Assembly: GCA_050290865.1 (NCBI GenBank)
Contig: JBNKIW010000001.1
Coordinates: forward strand, 1-64,000
Reading direction: 5' to 3'
Source: JARRLC01 sp050290865
Lineage (GTDB): Bacteria; Pseudomonadota; Alphaproteobacteria; Rhizobiales; Rhodomicrobiaceae
DNA: 64,000 nt
Part shown: positions 7,766 through 14,517 of the stretch, in pieces
How the letters are laid out: every line of letters begins with the position of its first letter
Position numbering within the stretch: the first letter of the stretch is position 1
Notes under the pieces: generated by a model
Told to the model about the DNA's origin: nothing
Databases searched by the model: none
The model's input: only the letters and a program-made list of their open reading frames with translations
Position numbers and translations under genes: made by a program

Positions 7766-8575
7766 CTATTCGTGAACCACTTTGCCCGCCCGCTTCTCGA
7801 GAAAAGCCCGCTTGCGGGCGTTGGCTTCCTCGTCAGCCTGGGCGATGGCTGCCATCAGCGATTCGAACATGTAGCCCGCCGATGTGCCGCTCTCGGCGAT
7901 CCGCGGCAGCGCCTGCAGAACCGCATAATTGCTGAGCGCGCTGTTCGAGGCGATCTTGCGGGCGAGTTCCAGCCCCTTGGCGAGCCCCTCCCCTTCGGGC
8001 ACGACATAATGCGAGAAACCGGCGGTCTTGCCTTCCTCGGCACCATAGGTGCGCCCGGTGAGCATCATGTCGATCATGCGCGACGCGCCGACGAGGCGTG
8101 GCAGCCGCACCGCACCGCCGCCGCCGACGAAGATCCCGCGCTGCCCCTCGGGCAGTCCGTAGAAGGCAGTGCTTTCCGCGATGCGGATATGCGCAGCCGC
8201 CGCCAGTTCCAGCCCGCCGCCGACGACAGCGCCATGCAGCACGGCGACAACCGGCACCTTGCCGAATTCGATGGCGTCGAAGGTCTGATGCCAGCTGCGC
8301 GAATGGGCGATCGCGTCCGGAACGCTCTGCTCGACCACTTCGGACAGATCGAGGCCGGCGGAGAAGTGCTGACCATTCCCCGCGAGGACGACCGCCTTGA
8401 CGGTGGCCGGCAGGCTCTGGAAGAAGGCGTGAATGCCGCGCACGGTCGTATCATCGAGCGCGTTGCGCTTTTCCGGGCGGTTCAGCCGGAGAATGGCGAT
8501 CTCGCCCTGATATTCAGCCTGCACGGAAGGCGGCAGAGCGGCCATTGGGCCGTTTGCCGAAGTCACGATATGCAT
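7766..8575 (-). CDS. Enoyl-CoA hydratase/isomerase (crotonase) family protein
   Basis: Crotonase-fold enzyme of 269 aa, predicted to hydrate an enoyl-CoA, probably a hydroxycinnamoyl-CoA. The oxyanion-hole segments GQHFSAGLDLSE and HGAVVGGGLELAAAAH and the later LPEGQRGIFVGGGGA region with the acidic catalytic position are visible. GGGAG lies 7 bases before ATG 8575. It is the first gene of the minus-strand operon and follows the promoter at 8601-8629 directly. It could instead be a hydratase/lyase (Ech/HCHL) that releases an aldehyde, but the SDR and thiolase downstream favour a plain hydratase. Sequence alone does not settle this. Confidence 0.85.
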   Translation of the reverse strand: MHIVTSANGPMAALPPSVQAEYQGEIAILRLNRPEKRNALDDTTVRGIHAFFQSLPATVKAVVLAGNGQHFSAGLDLSEVVEQSVPDAIAHSRSWHQTFDAIEFGKVPVVAVLHGAVVGGGLELAAAAHIRIAESTAFYGLPEGQRGIFVGGGGAVRLPRLVGASRMIDMMLTGRTYGAEEGKTAGFSHYVVPEGEGLAKGLELARKIASNSALSNYAVLQALPRIAESGTSAGYMFESLMAAIAQADEEANARKRAFLEKRAGKVVHE

Positions 8576-8592
8576 GGGTTCACTCCCTATTC

Positions 8593-8626
8593 GTTATGCA
8601 ATATAACAGTTAGCAAACGGAACTGT
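8593..8626. promoter_or_regulatory. Candidate operator of the hydroxycinnamate operon
   Basis: Two overlapping inverted repeats lie on the promoter: GTTAT/ATAAC at 8593-8597 and 8603-8607, and ACAGTT/AACTGT at 8606-8611 and 8621-8626. Such sites suit a dimeric MarR- or TetR-type repressor released by the aryl-CoA. No such regulator gene is adjacent, so the binder is unknown. Confidence 0.5.
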
Positions 8627-8629
8627 CAA
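8601..8629 (-). promoter_or_regulatory. Sigma-70-type promoter of the crotonase-fcs operon
   Basis: On the minus strand TTGACA (8629-8624) is followed after exactly 17 bases by TTATAT (8606-8601). Transcription would start near 8594, giving a leader of about 20 bases before the crotonase ATG at 8575. The -35 is a perfect consensus, rare in this GC-rich window. Confidence 0.7.
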
Positions 8630-8810
8630 TCAAAGGAGCGCCAAGTCGGAGGAGCGCGCCCCGGCAAGCAGGTTCGGGCAGCCAGAGGGCGACGCGAGAG
8701 AGACGAACTGATAAGGACCGGCGAAGGCGTAAGGTGAGATTCTCCTCCCCCAAATACCGCTAAGGCTCGGGCCTTTTTCTACACGGCCGGAGCCATAAGA
8801 GTCATCTCAC

Positions 8811-8846
8811 GGCAAGTGGGGCAGGATTTCCTGCGGGGCGTACTAG
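8811..8846. repeat. P1 repeat, half copy
   Basis: This 36-bp segment is the reverse complement of 9348-9383 with one mismatch. The two form inverted repeats on either side of the ridA-like gene. The TAG stop of that gene (8845-8843) is read from the CTAG of this copy. Confidence 0.82.
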
Positions 8847-9229
8847 CTGCGCCGGCGGCAGGCGGTCACCTCGATCTCAACCTTCATGAGCGGGTCGGCG
8901 AGGCCTGCCACAATCATCGTCGCCGCGGGCTTGACCGTGCCCAGATAGCGCTTGATGACCGGCCAGCACGGTTTGAAATCGGCGCTGTCGGGGAAAATGT
9001 ACCGGACGCGGACGGCATCGGCAAGCGACGCCCCTGCGTTCCTCAGTGCCGCATCGATGTTGAGAAAGGTCTGTTCGCACTGCTCGACGACGTCTTCGAA
9101 GATTGACATCGTCTCGTAGTTGAAGCCGGTGGTGCCGGAGACGAAAATCCAGTCCCCTTCGATGACCGCGCGGGAATATGCCATCTCATCCTCGAAAGGT
9201 GAGCCCGAAGAAATAAGCCGTCTGGTCAT
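8843..9229 (-). CDS. RidA/YjgF-family protein
   Basis: Small cytoplasmic protein of 128 aa of the RidA (reactive intermediate deaminase) superfamily. It has the YSRAVIEGDWIFVSGTTGF start, EQCEQTFLNIDAAL helix and DSADFKPCWPVIKRYLG region of the fold. I start at MTRRLISSG (9229), preceded by GAGGGG. The usual catalytic Arg near the C-terminus of enamine deaminases is not evident (the segment reads ADPLMKVEIEVTA), so it may belong to an uncharacterised Rid subgroup. It stands alone, with 36-bp inverted repeats at 8811-8846 and 9348-9383, and its stop codon lies inside the left repeat. Its link to the adjoining catabolic operon is unknown. Confidence 0.82.
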   Translation of the reverse strand: MTRRLISSGSPFEDEMAYSRAVIEGDWIFVSGTTGFNYETMSIFEDVVEQCEQTFLNIDAALRNAGASLADAVRVRYIFPDSADFKPCWPVIKRYLGTVKPAATMIVAGLADPLMKVEIEVTACRRRS

Positions 9230-9347
9230 GCACCCCTCCCTCAGACCGGCGCAAGGAACTCCGGACACGGCGCCCCCGTGTCTGCCCTTGGCGTGCCACG
9301 CTGCGGACAGGCAAAATCGTGCCCCACTTGTCCGGCAGCGTTCCAGG

Positions 9348-9423
9348 CTAGTACGCCCCGCAGGAAATCCTGACCCACTTGCCGCACGTGCTTACAGGAT
9401 TTCCTGCGGGTCAAGCGTACTAG
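9348..9423. repeat. P1 palindromic repeat, full copy
   Basis: CTAGTACGC (9348-9356) pairs with GCGTACTAG (9415-9423), and GCAGGAAATCCTG (9360-9372) with CAGGATTTCCTGC (9395-9407). Together they form a long interrupted hairpin. A P2 element follows after 13 bases. Confidence 0.85.
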
Positions 9424-9436
9424 CAACCTATTGATT

Positions 9437-9515
9437 CTAGTACAGCTTTATCCGAAGCAAGTTCGCATGAGCGCGTGCGGCGAATGGGGGGCGAACTTGC
9501 TTCGGGCTGTACTAG
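9437..9515. repeat. P2 palindromic repeat, copy 1
   Basis: CTAGTACAGC (9437-9446) pairs with GCTGTACTAG (9506-9515), and CCGAAGCAAGTTCGC (9452-9466) with GCGAACTTGCTTCGG (9491-9505). That gives 25 bp of stem with a 5-nt bulge. It lies just past the lapA-like stop and could end that transcript. Confidence 0.87.
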
Positions 9516-9529
9516 GCGTGGGACACCCT

Positions 9530-9901
9530 TCAGTGGATGACTGGCCGGTTCTGATTGTCGGAAGGCGTCGCGAATGAGCGGAACTGCGGCGCGCGCTCCA
9601 TGATGCGCAGATGACGCGCAAGCCGGTCGTTTTCCTTGCGCAGTTCGAAAACCTCATGCGCGCGCTGACGGGCGGCGCGGCGCCAGCGCCCCTGGCTCAT
9701 CCAGGTGACGAAGCCACCGAGGATGAAACCCGCGATCAGGGCCGCGAAGAAATAGAGAAACAGCGGCGCCTCGACGGCGAACGCGCTGCCAGGGCCGGCA
9801 AGCGGGTCGAGGACGAACGGAACCAGATGGCGGTTCGCCACCGAGAACGCTATCGCAACGATGAAAAGGAGGCCCAGTACGAGATAGCGCAGCGATCGCA
9901 T
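9530..9901 (-). CDS. LapA-domain (DUF1049) inner-membrane protein
   Basis: Small inner-membrane protein of 123 aa with the lipopolysaccharide-assembly protein A domain. A first helix spans about residues 4-22 (LVLGLLFIVAIAFSVANRH) and a second about 47-68 (PLFLYFFAALIAGFILGGFV). A basic, coiled tail follows (MSQGRWRRAARQRAHEVFEL). The start is MRSLRYLV at 9901. In many proteobacteria a lapA-type gene follows ihfB; the same neighbourhood is kept here, though palindromic repeats now lie on both sides. Its role in the envelope is known only for E. coli relatives. Confidence 0.82.
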   Translation of the reverse strand: MRSLRYLVLGLLFIVAIAFSVANRHLVPFVLDPLAGPGSAFAVEAPLFLYFFAALIAGFILGGFVTWMSQGRWRRAARQRAHEVFELRKENDRLARHLRIMERAPQFRSFATPSDNQNRPVIH

Positions 9902-9931
9902 GTCAAGCTCCAACGTCCCAGTATTCCCACT

Positions 9932-10007
9932 CCAGCACGCCCGCTAGGAAATCCTGACTCGCTTGCCGCGAGCGCTCGCTGGATCTTCTGCGGATCAGGC
10001 GTACCAG
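9932..10007. repeat. P1 palindromic repeat, degenerate copy
   Basis: It aligns with 9348-9423 over its whole length (AGGAAATCCTGAC near the left, GCGTACCAG at the right end). The inner arms are partly decayed. With the P2 copy at 10021-10098 it repeats the P1-P2 composite in the same orientation on the other side of the lapA-like gene. Confidence 0.75.
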
Positions 10008-10020
10008 TAACTCACTGACT

Positions 10021-10098
10021 CTGGTGCAGCCAATCCGAGGCAAGTTCGCAAAGGCGCCTGCAGCGAACTGGAGGCGAACCTGCCTCAGGCTCTACCAG
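10021..10098. repeat. P2 palindromic repeat, copy 2
   Basis: CTGGTGCAGC at the left and GCTCTACCAG at the right form the outer arms. CCGAGGCAAGTTCGC (10035-10049) faces GGCGAACCTGCCTCAGG-type sequence. Outer CTGGT/ACCAG and inner GAGGC/GCCTC are paired changes relative to copy 1. Confidence 0.8.
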
Positions 10099-10243
10099 CC
10101 CACGGCCATGCCTGCGCCGAATTCCGGATACCTCGCGGACACCAATGCGCTCTCGCCCCCGGCAGCCAAAGGCCTGCGGGCGCCTCAAGATGGAGGCGGC
10201 AGAGCACGTTGTGAGGCCTGCGCAGCCGTCACGCGGCAACAGA

Positions 10244-10624
10244 TCAGGTCTTCTTCTTCGTCGATTTCGTCTTAGTCGTCTTCGCTGTCGTCTTGGTCGT
10301 CTTCTTCGCCTTCGAAGGGGATTTTACCGCGGTCATGGTTTCAGAATGATTATTCATGCGCAGGCGCAGATCCTTCCCCGTCTTGAAATAGGGAACGTAT
10401 TTCTCTTCGACCAGAACCTGTTCACCGGTGCGTGGATTCCGGCCCGTGCGGGCTGGCCGCTGTTTCACCGAGAAGGCGCCGAAGCCGCGCAGCTCGACAC
10501 GCTCGCCTCGCGACAGCGAACCAATAATCTCGTCGAAGATCACGTTCACAATCAGCTCGACGTCGCGTTGAAACAAGTGCGGATTGGCGACGGCTATCTT
10601 CTCTATCAACTCGGATTTAATCAT
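10244..10624 (-). CDS. ihfB: Integration host factor subunit beta with a Lys/Thr-rich tail
   Basis: Beta subunit of the DNA-bending heterodimer IHF, acting on the nucleoid. The HU/IHF fold is complete: MIKSELIEKIAVANP, RGERVELRGFGAFSV and the intercalating-arm motif GRNPRTGEQV. Typical IHF-beta ends near residue 95; this one has 126 aa, and after about residue 96 it runs into a tail rich in Lys and Thr (KAKKTTKTTAKTTKTKSTKK) like a histone H1 tail. The tail codons show no frame break. The gene follows rpsA and sppA in the usual alphaproteobacterial order. The tail probably adds non-specific DNA affinity, which is inference. Confidence 0.95.
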   Translation of the reverse strand: MIKSELIEKIAVANPHLFQRDVELIVNVIFDEIIGSLSRGERVELRGFGAFSVKQRPARTGRNPRTGEQVLVEEKYVPYFKTGKDLRLRMNNHSETMTAVKSPSKAKKTTKTTAKTTKTKSTKKKT

Positions 10625-10658
10625 GTAGGGAAGTCCCTCTGAAGCAATCTACTTATCG

Positions 10659-11624
10659 TTATTGTTGCTTCTGAGGGTGCCAAACTGAAGTCAGGCCGTC
10701 AAGATTAATGAGCGCGGCATCCTTGATCAGCGACTGTCCCGCGCGCTCAAGAAGCGCCCCAAAGAATGTGCCGCTGGTCTCAGCAACCCCCCGAACGGAA
10801 AGCCACCCCTTCTGCTTAACCTTCCAATCCACGACCTTGAGCTTCTTGGGCACCCCCCGTTTCTCTTGCAGCCAATTGCGCGCGGCCGCCTCGTCGCCAA
10901 TCCCGTCGATCAGTCCGGCGGCGAGAGCTTGGCGTCCGCTATAGATGCGGCCGGTCTTAACATCTGTTAGTACGTCGTCTGTAAGTTTCCGCCGCTGCTG
11001 AACAATTTTCACGAACCAGTCGCGCGATTCGTTGACGAGCCCCTCGACGAGCTGCCTGCCCGCCGGATCGATCGGCGCCATGAGCGAGGGGACGGCCTTC
11101 AAGGGACCGCTGCGAACCTCTTCGACATGCACTCCCAGAGTCTTAGCCAGTTCGGAGAACTCGGCCCACTGGAAGATCACGCCGACAGAGCCGGTTATGC
11201 TGTTTCCGTGTGCGACAATATGATCCGCCGCGATTCCTGCCAGATAGGCCGCGGAAGTGGCGCCCGTGCCGAATACCGCGACGGTCGGCTTCTTCTCGGC
11301 GATGCTGCGCAGCGAATCGTAGAGCGTTTCACCACCCGCCGTCGTGCCGCCGGGGCTGTTGATGAATACGATCACGCCTTTGACATGTTTTGCATCCGCC
11401 AGCTTGGCGTAGAGCTGGGTCCGCTTCCGGCTGTCGGTGATGAAACCCTCGATGCTCACGCGCGCGATCTGATCTTGCGGGAACATCTTCGCAAGGTAGC
11501 CGCCCTGAGGAGCAGCGGCGGCCACAATGACAGCGACAACGGCGAGGATCGCAAGTATGCGCCAATAGCTGAGACGGCGCTTGAGGCGGCGCCGCTCCGC
11601 CAGGCTGTCGGCGTCGAATGTCAT
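10659..11624 (-). CDS. sppA: Signal peptide peptidase SppA, S49 family
   Basis: Membrane-anchored serine protease of 321 aa that degrades cleaved signal peptides. One helix (about residues 21-40, YWRILAILAVVAVIVAAAA) anchors it. The S49 core follows with VIVFINSPGGTTAGGE, the Ser in GATSAAYLAG and TGSVGVIFQ; in short SppA forms the Ser-Lys dyad completes between subunits. The start MTFDADSLAERRRLKRR (11624) gives a normal cytoplasmic lead; an in-frame ATG 60 bases earlier is less likely. It lies between rpsA and ihfB on the same strand, after the rpsA terminator, so it probably has its own promoter. Confidence 0.92.
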   Translation of the reverse strand: MTFDADSLAERRRLKRRLSYWRILAILAVVAVIVAAAAPQGGYLAKMFPQDQIARVSIEGFITDSRKRTQLYAKLADAKHVKGVIVFINSPGGTTAGGETLYDSLRSIAEKKPTVAVFGTGATSAAYLAGIAADHIVAHGNSITGSVGVIFQWAEFSELAKTLGVHVEEVRSGPLKAVPSLMAPIDPAGRQLVEGLVNESRDWFVKIVQQRRKLTDDVLTDVKTGRIYSGRQALAAGLIDGIGDEAAARNWLQEKRGVPKKLKVVDWKVKQKGWLSVRGVAETSGTFFGALLERAGQSLIKDAALINLDGLTSVWHPQKQQ

Positions 11625-11909
11625 GGCCGCACCTGATCTCCAAGGGAAAGCGTAGGACACTGGACCGACAACCGCCGGTTCCACCGCGCGGCCGTCTGCC
11701 CAGCTATGAAATATGCACTAATCCGAAAACCGGAAGGGCCGCCTCTGGGAATAATGCACGGACCGCTGCGCCGCGACCCGGCGATTCGGTCATGGCCTCA
11801 CAGAGACCTGTCACGTCCGAGCCTGCGCCGCAGGCTTCCCAATACCACCCTGGGCGTCTGGATCAAGTCCGGTCTTCACCGCGGGGCGCAAAAAAATCCT
11901 TGATGATAC
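11625..11909. other. Gap between rpsA and sppA
   Basis: About 285 bases with no gene. The stretch should hold the sppA promoter on the minus strand, but I cannot point to clear -35/-10 elements. Confidence 0.4.
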
Positions 11910-11948
11910 AAAAAGGTAGGGTCCCCGGATACGACACACCGGGGACCC
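11910..11948 (-). terminator. Rho-independent terminator of rpsA
   Basis: GGGTCCCCGG (11919-11928) and CCGGGGACCC (11939-11948) make a perfect 10-bp stem. On the minus strand it is followed by a TACCTTTTTG tract (11917-11909), directly after the rpsA stop at 11956. Confidence 0.9.
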
Positions 11949-11955
11949 GGAACTG

Positions 11956-13686
11956 TTAACTTTCGTCCTTTTCCTGCGCCTTGGACAGGGCAGCGCCCAG
12001 GATATCGCCCAGCGAGGCGCCGCTGTCGGTCGAGCCGTACTGCGCCACGGCCTCCTTCTCCTCGGCGATTTCCAGCGCCTTGATGGAGACGGAGATTTTG
12101 CGCGCGTTCTTGTCGACGGACTGCACGACGGCGTCGAACATGTCACCCGGCGAGAAGCGCTCCGGCCGCTGCTCCGAGCGGTCGCGCGACAGATCGGTGC
12201 GCCGCACGAAAGCCGACATGTCGGTATCGCGGATGCGCACTTCGATGCCACCTTCCTTCACTTCGAGCACTTCGCAGGTCACGACCGAACCCTTCTTGAG
12301 GGTGGCCGCAGACTGGAACGGATCGCTGCCGAGCTGCTTGACGCCAAGGCTGATGCGCTCCTTCTCCGGGTCGGTGTCGAGCACGACGGCCTTCACCATA
12401 TCGCCCTTCGAGTATTCCTTGAGCGCTTCCTCGCCCGGCTTGCTCCAGTCGAGGTCGGACAGGTGCACCATGCCGTCGATGCCGCCATCCAGGCCGACGA
12501 AAAGGCCGAACTCCGTGACGTTGCGAACGGCGCCCTCGATTTCCGTGCCCTTCGGATGATTCTCGGCAAAGGCGCGCCAGGGATTCTCCTGCGTCTGCTT
12601 CAGGCCCAGCGAAATGCGCCGCTTGTTGGGATCGACTTCGAGAACCTGAACCTCGACCTCCTGGCTCGTCGAAACGATCTTGCCGGGGTGGATATTCTTT
12701 TTCACCCAGCTCATCTCCGAGACATGGATCAGCCCCTCGACGCCCGGCTCCAACTCCACGAAGGCGCCGTAGTCGGTAATGTTGGTGACCTTGCCCATGA
12801 ACTTGGCGGCGACGGGGTATTTCGCCTCGATGCCCTGCCATGGATCGGCTTCGAGCTGCTTCATGCCGAGGCTGATGCGGTGCGTTTCCGGATTGATTCG
12901 GACGATCTGCACCTTCACCGTATCGCCGACATTGAGAATCTCGGACGGATGATTGACACGCCGCCACGCCATATCGGTGACGTGCAGCAGGCCGTCGATG
13001 CCGCCGAGGTCGATGAACGCGCCGTAATCGGTGATGTTCTTGACCACGCCGTCGACCACCTGGCCCTCTTCGAGCCTGGCGACGATTTCCGAGCGCTGCT
13101 CGGCGCGCGTTTCTTCCAGAACAGAGCGGCGCGACACGACGATATTGCCGCGGCGGCGATCCATCTTCAGGATCTGGAATGGCTGCGAGACGTTCATCAG
13201 GGGGCCGATGTCGCGCACGGGGCGGATGTCCACCTGGCTGCCGGGGAGGAACGCCACGGCGCCGTCGAGATCGACGGTAAAACCACCCTTGACCTTGTTG
13301 AAGATGACGCCCTCGACCTTCTCGCTGGCGTTGAACTTCTCTTCAAGGCGGTTCCAGCTCTCCTCGCGGCGCGCTTTTTCGCGGGACAGAACCGCTTCAC
13401 CGGCGGCATTCTCGACGCGCTCCAGATAGACCTCGACCGTATCGCCGAGGCCGACCGTGGGCGTGCGCCCGGAAAGTCCGAATTCCTTGAGGGGGACACG
13501 GCCTTCGGTCTTCAGACCGACATCGATGATGGCCATATCGTTTTCGACGGCAACGATCTTGCCCTTGACGACGGAGCCTTCCTCAATACCTCCATTGACG
13601 AAGGATTCCTCCAGGAGTGCGGCAAAGTCTTCTCTGCTCGGATTGTATTCCTTCGCTCCCGGTTCATGCGCTTGCGGTAAACTCAT
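11956..13686 (-). CDS. rpsA: 30S ribosomal protein S1
   Basis: Ribosomal protein S1 of 576 aa, which recruits mRNA to the 30S subunit. Six OB-fold S1 domains can be traced. The first two (from GSVVKGKIVAVENDMAII and GVIFNKVKGGFTVDLDG) contact the ribosome; the next four (VVKNITDYGAFIDLGGIDG, KVTNITDYGAFVELEPGVEG, AVRNVTEFGLFVGLDGGIDG and a degenerate last one) bind RNA. I start at MSLPQAHEPG (13686). It lies between cmk and sppA as in related genomes and ends at a strong terminator. The C-terminal acidic tail is short. Confidence 0.97.
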   Translation of the reverse strand: MSLPQAHEPGAKEYNPSREDFAALLEESFVNGGIEEGSVVKGKIVAVENDMAIIDVGLKTEGRVPLKEFGLSGRTPTVGLGDTVEVYLERVENAAGEAVLSREKARREESWNRLEEKFNASEKVEGVIFNKVKGGFTVDLDGAVAFLPGSQVDIRPVRDIGPLMNVSQPFQILKMDRRRGNIVVSRRSVLEETRAEQRSEIVARLEEGQVVDGVVKNITDYGAFIDLGGIDGLLHVTDMAWRRVNHPSEILNVGDTVKVQIVRINPETHRISLGMKQLEADPWQGIEAKYPVAAKFMGKVTNITDYGAFVELEPGVEGLIHVSEMSWVKKNIHPGKIVSTSQEVEVQVLEVDPNKRRISLGLKQTQENPWRAFAENHPKGTEIEGAVRNVTEFGLFVGLDGGIDGMVHLSDLDWSKPGEEALKEYSKGDMVKAVVLDTDPEKERISLGVKQLGSDPFQSAATLKKGSVVTCEVLEVKEGGIEVRIRDTDMSAFVRRTDLSRDRSEQRPERFSPGDMFDAVVQSVDKNARKISVSIKALEIAEEKEAVAQYGSTDSGASLGDILGAALSKAQEKDES

Positions 13687-13890
13687 CAAATTCCCAGCCG
13701 GTGGTTGGTGCTGCGCTTCATGCGCCAATAAGAATAAACGGGCAGCCTCCCCTCACCGGCGGGGGGAGCGCTGGCCTCCGTCATTCCAGGTCCTTACTCT
13801 GCCGGAAGGAAAACAGCGCCGGGACAACAGGGTAAATGAACACCCTTACACATTCACTTGGCTTTACAGGATTACCCTGATCAGCCGCGT

Positions 13891-14517
13891 TCACGCGGTC
13901 ATCGCAGCGTCGATAATTCTAACGGCGGCGAAAAATGCTGCTTCTATATCCAATTTGGTCGTATCGAGCAAGTGCGCGCCGGGGGCAATCCGCAAAGGAG
14001 ACACCGGCCGATTCTGGTCGCGCTCGTCGCGGCGGGCGACATCGGCCAGAACCGCCGCCTCAGAGATGCTTTCCCCGGCGGCGCTCAGTTCGAGAAACCG
14101 GCGCTGAGCACGGGCTTCCAGGTCGGCGGTGACGAACAGCTTGAGATCGGCCTCGGGAAAGATGACCGTTCCGATATCGCGGCCTTCGACGACGGCACCG
14201 TTCCGCCCGGCGGGAAACGCCCGCTGCATCTGCATCAGCGCCTCGCGAACCTCCGGGATCGCGGCCACGCGCGACGCGCCCTCGCCCATTTCGCGGCTGC
14301 GCAGGGCGGGATCGTCGAACGAATCGTGATCGAGCGCCCGTGCAGCTCGGACGGCGGCGGCAGTATCGCCCGGATCGTGTCCGGCGGCGATCACGTCGCG
14401 GGACACGGCGCGGTAGAGCATGCCGGTGTCGAGATAGCCGAAGCCGTAATGCGCGGCGAGACGCTTCGCCAGCGTACCCTTGCCGGAGGCGGCCGGACCG
14501 TCGATGGCAATGATCAT
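13891..14517 (-). CDS. cmk: Cytidylate kinase
   Basis: (d)CMP kinase of 208 aa that phosphorylates CMP and dCMP with ATP in pyrimidine nucleotide synthesis. The P-loop GPAASGKGT lies at 7-15; YLDTGMLYRAV, VEGRDIGTVIFPEADLKLFV and the lid arginines RRDERDQNR follow. ATG 14517 overlaps the aroA stop as ATGA, so the two are translationally coupled. The order aroA-cmk-rpsA is conserved in proteobacteria. Confidence 0.97.
   Translation of the reverse strand: MIIAIDGPAASGKGTLAKRLAAHYGFGYLDTGMLYRAVSRDVIAAGHDPGDTAAAVRAARALDHDSFDDPALRSREMGEGASRVAAIPEVREALMQMQRAFPAGRNGAVVEGRDIGTVIFPEADLKLFVTADLEARAQRRFLELSAAGESISEAAVLADVARRDERDQNRPVSPLRIAPGAHLLDTTKLDIEAAFFAAVRIIDAAMTA

Noticed and set aside
8761..8778. 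AAGGC/GCCTT hairpin followed by TTT
   Set aside because: The 5-bp stem is too weak and no plus-strand gene ends here, so I do not call a terminator.
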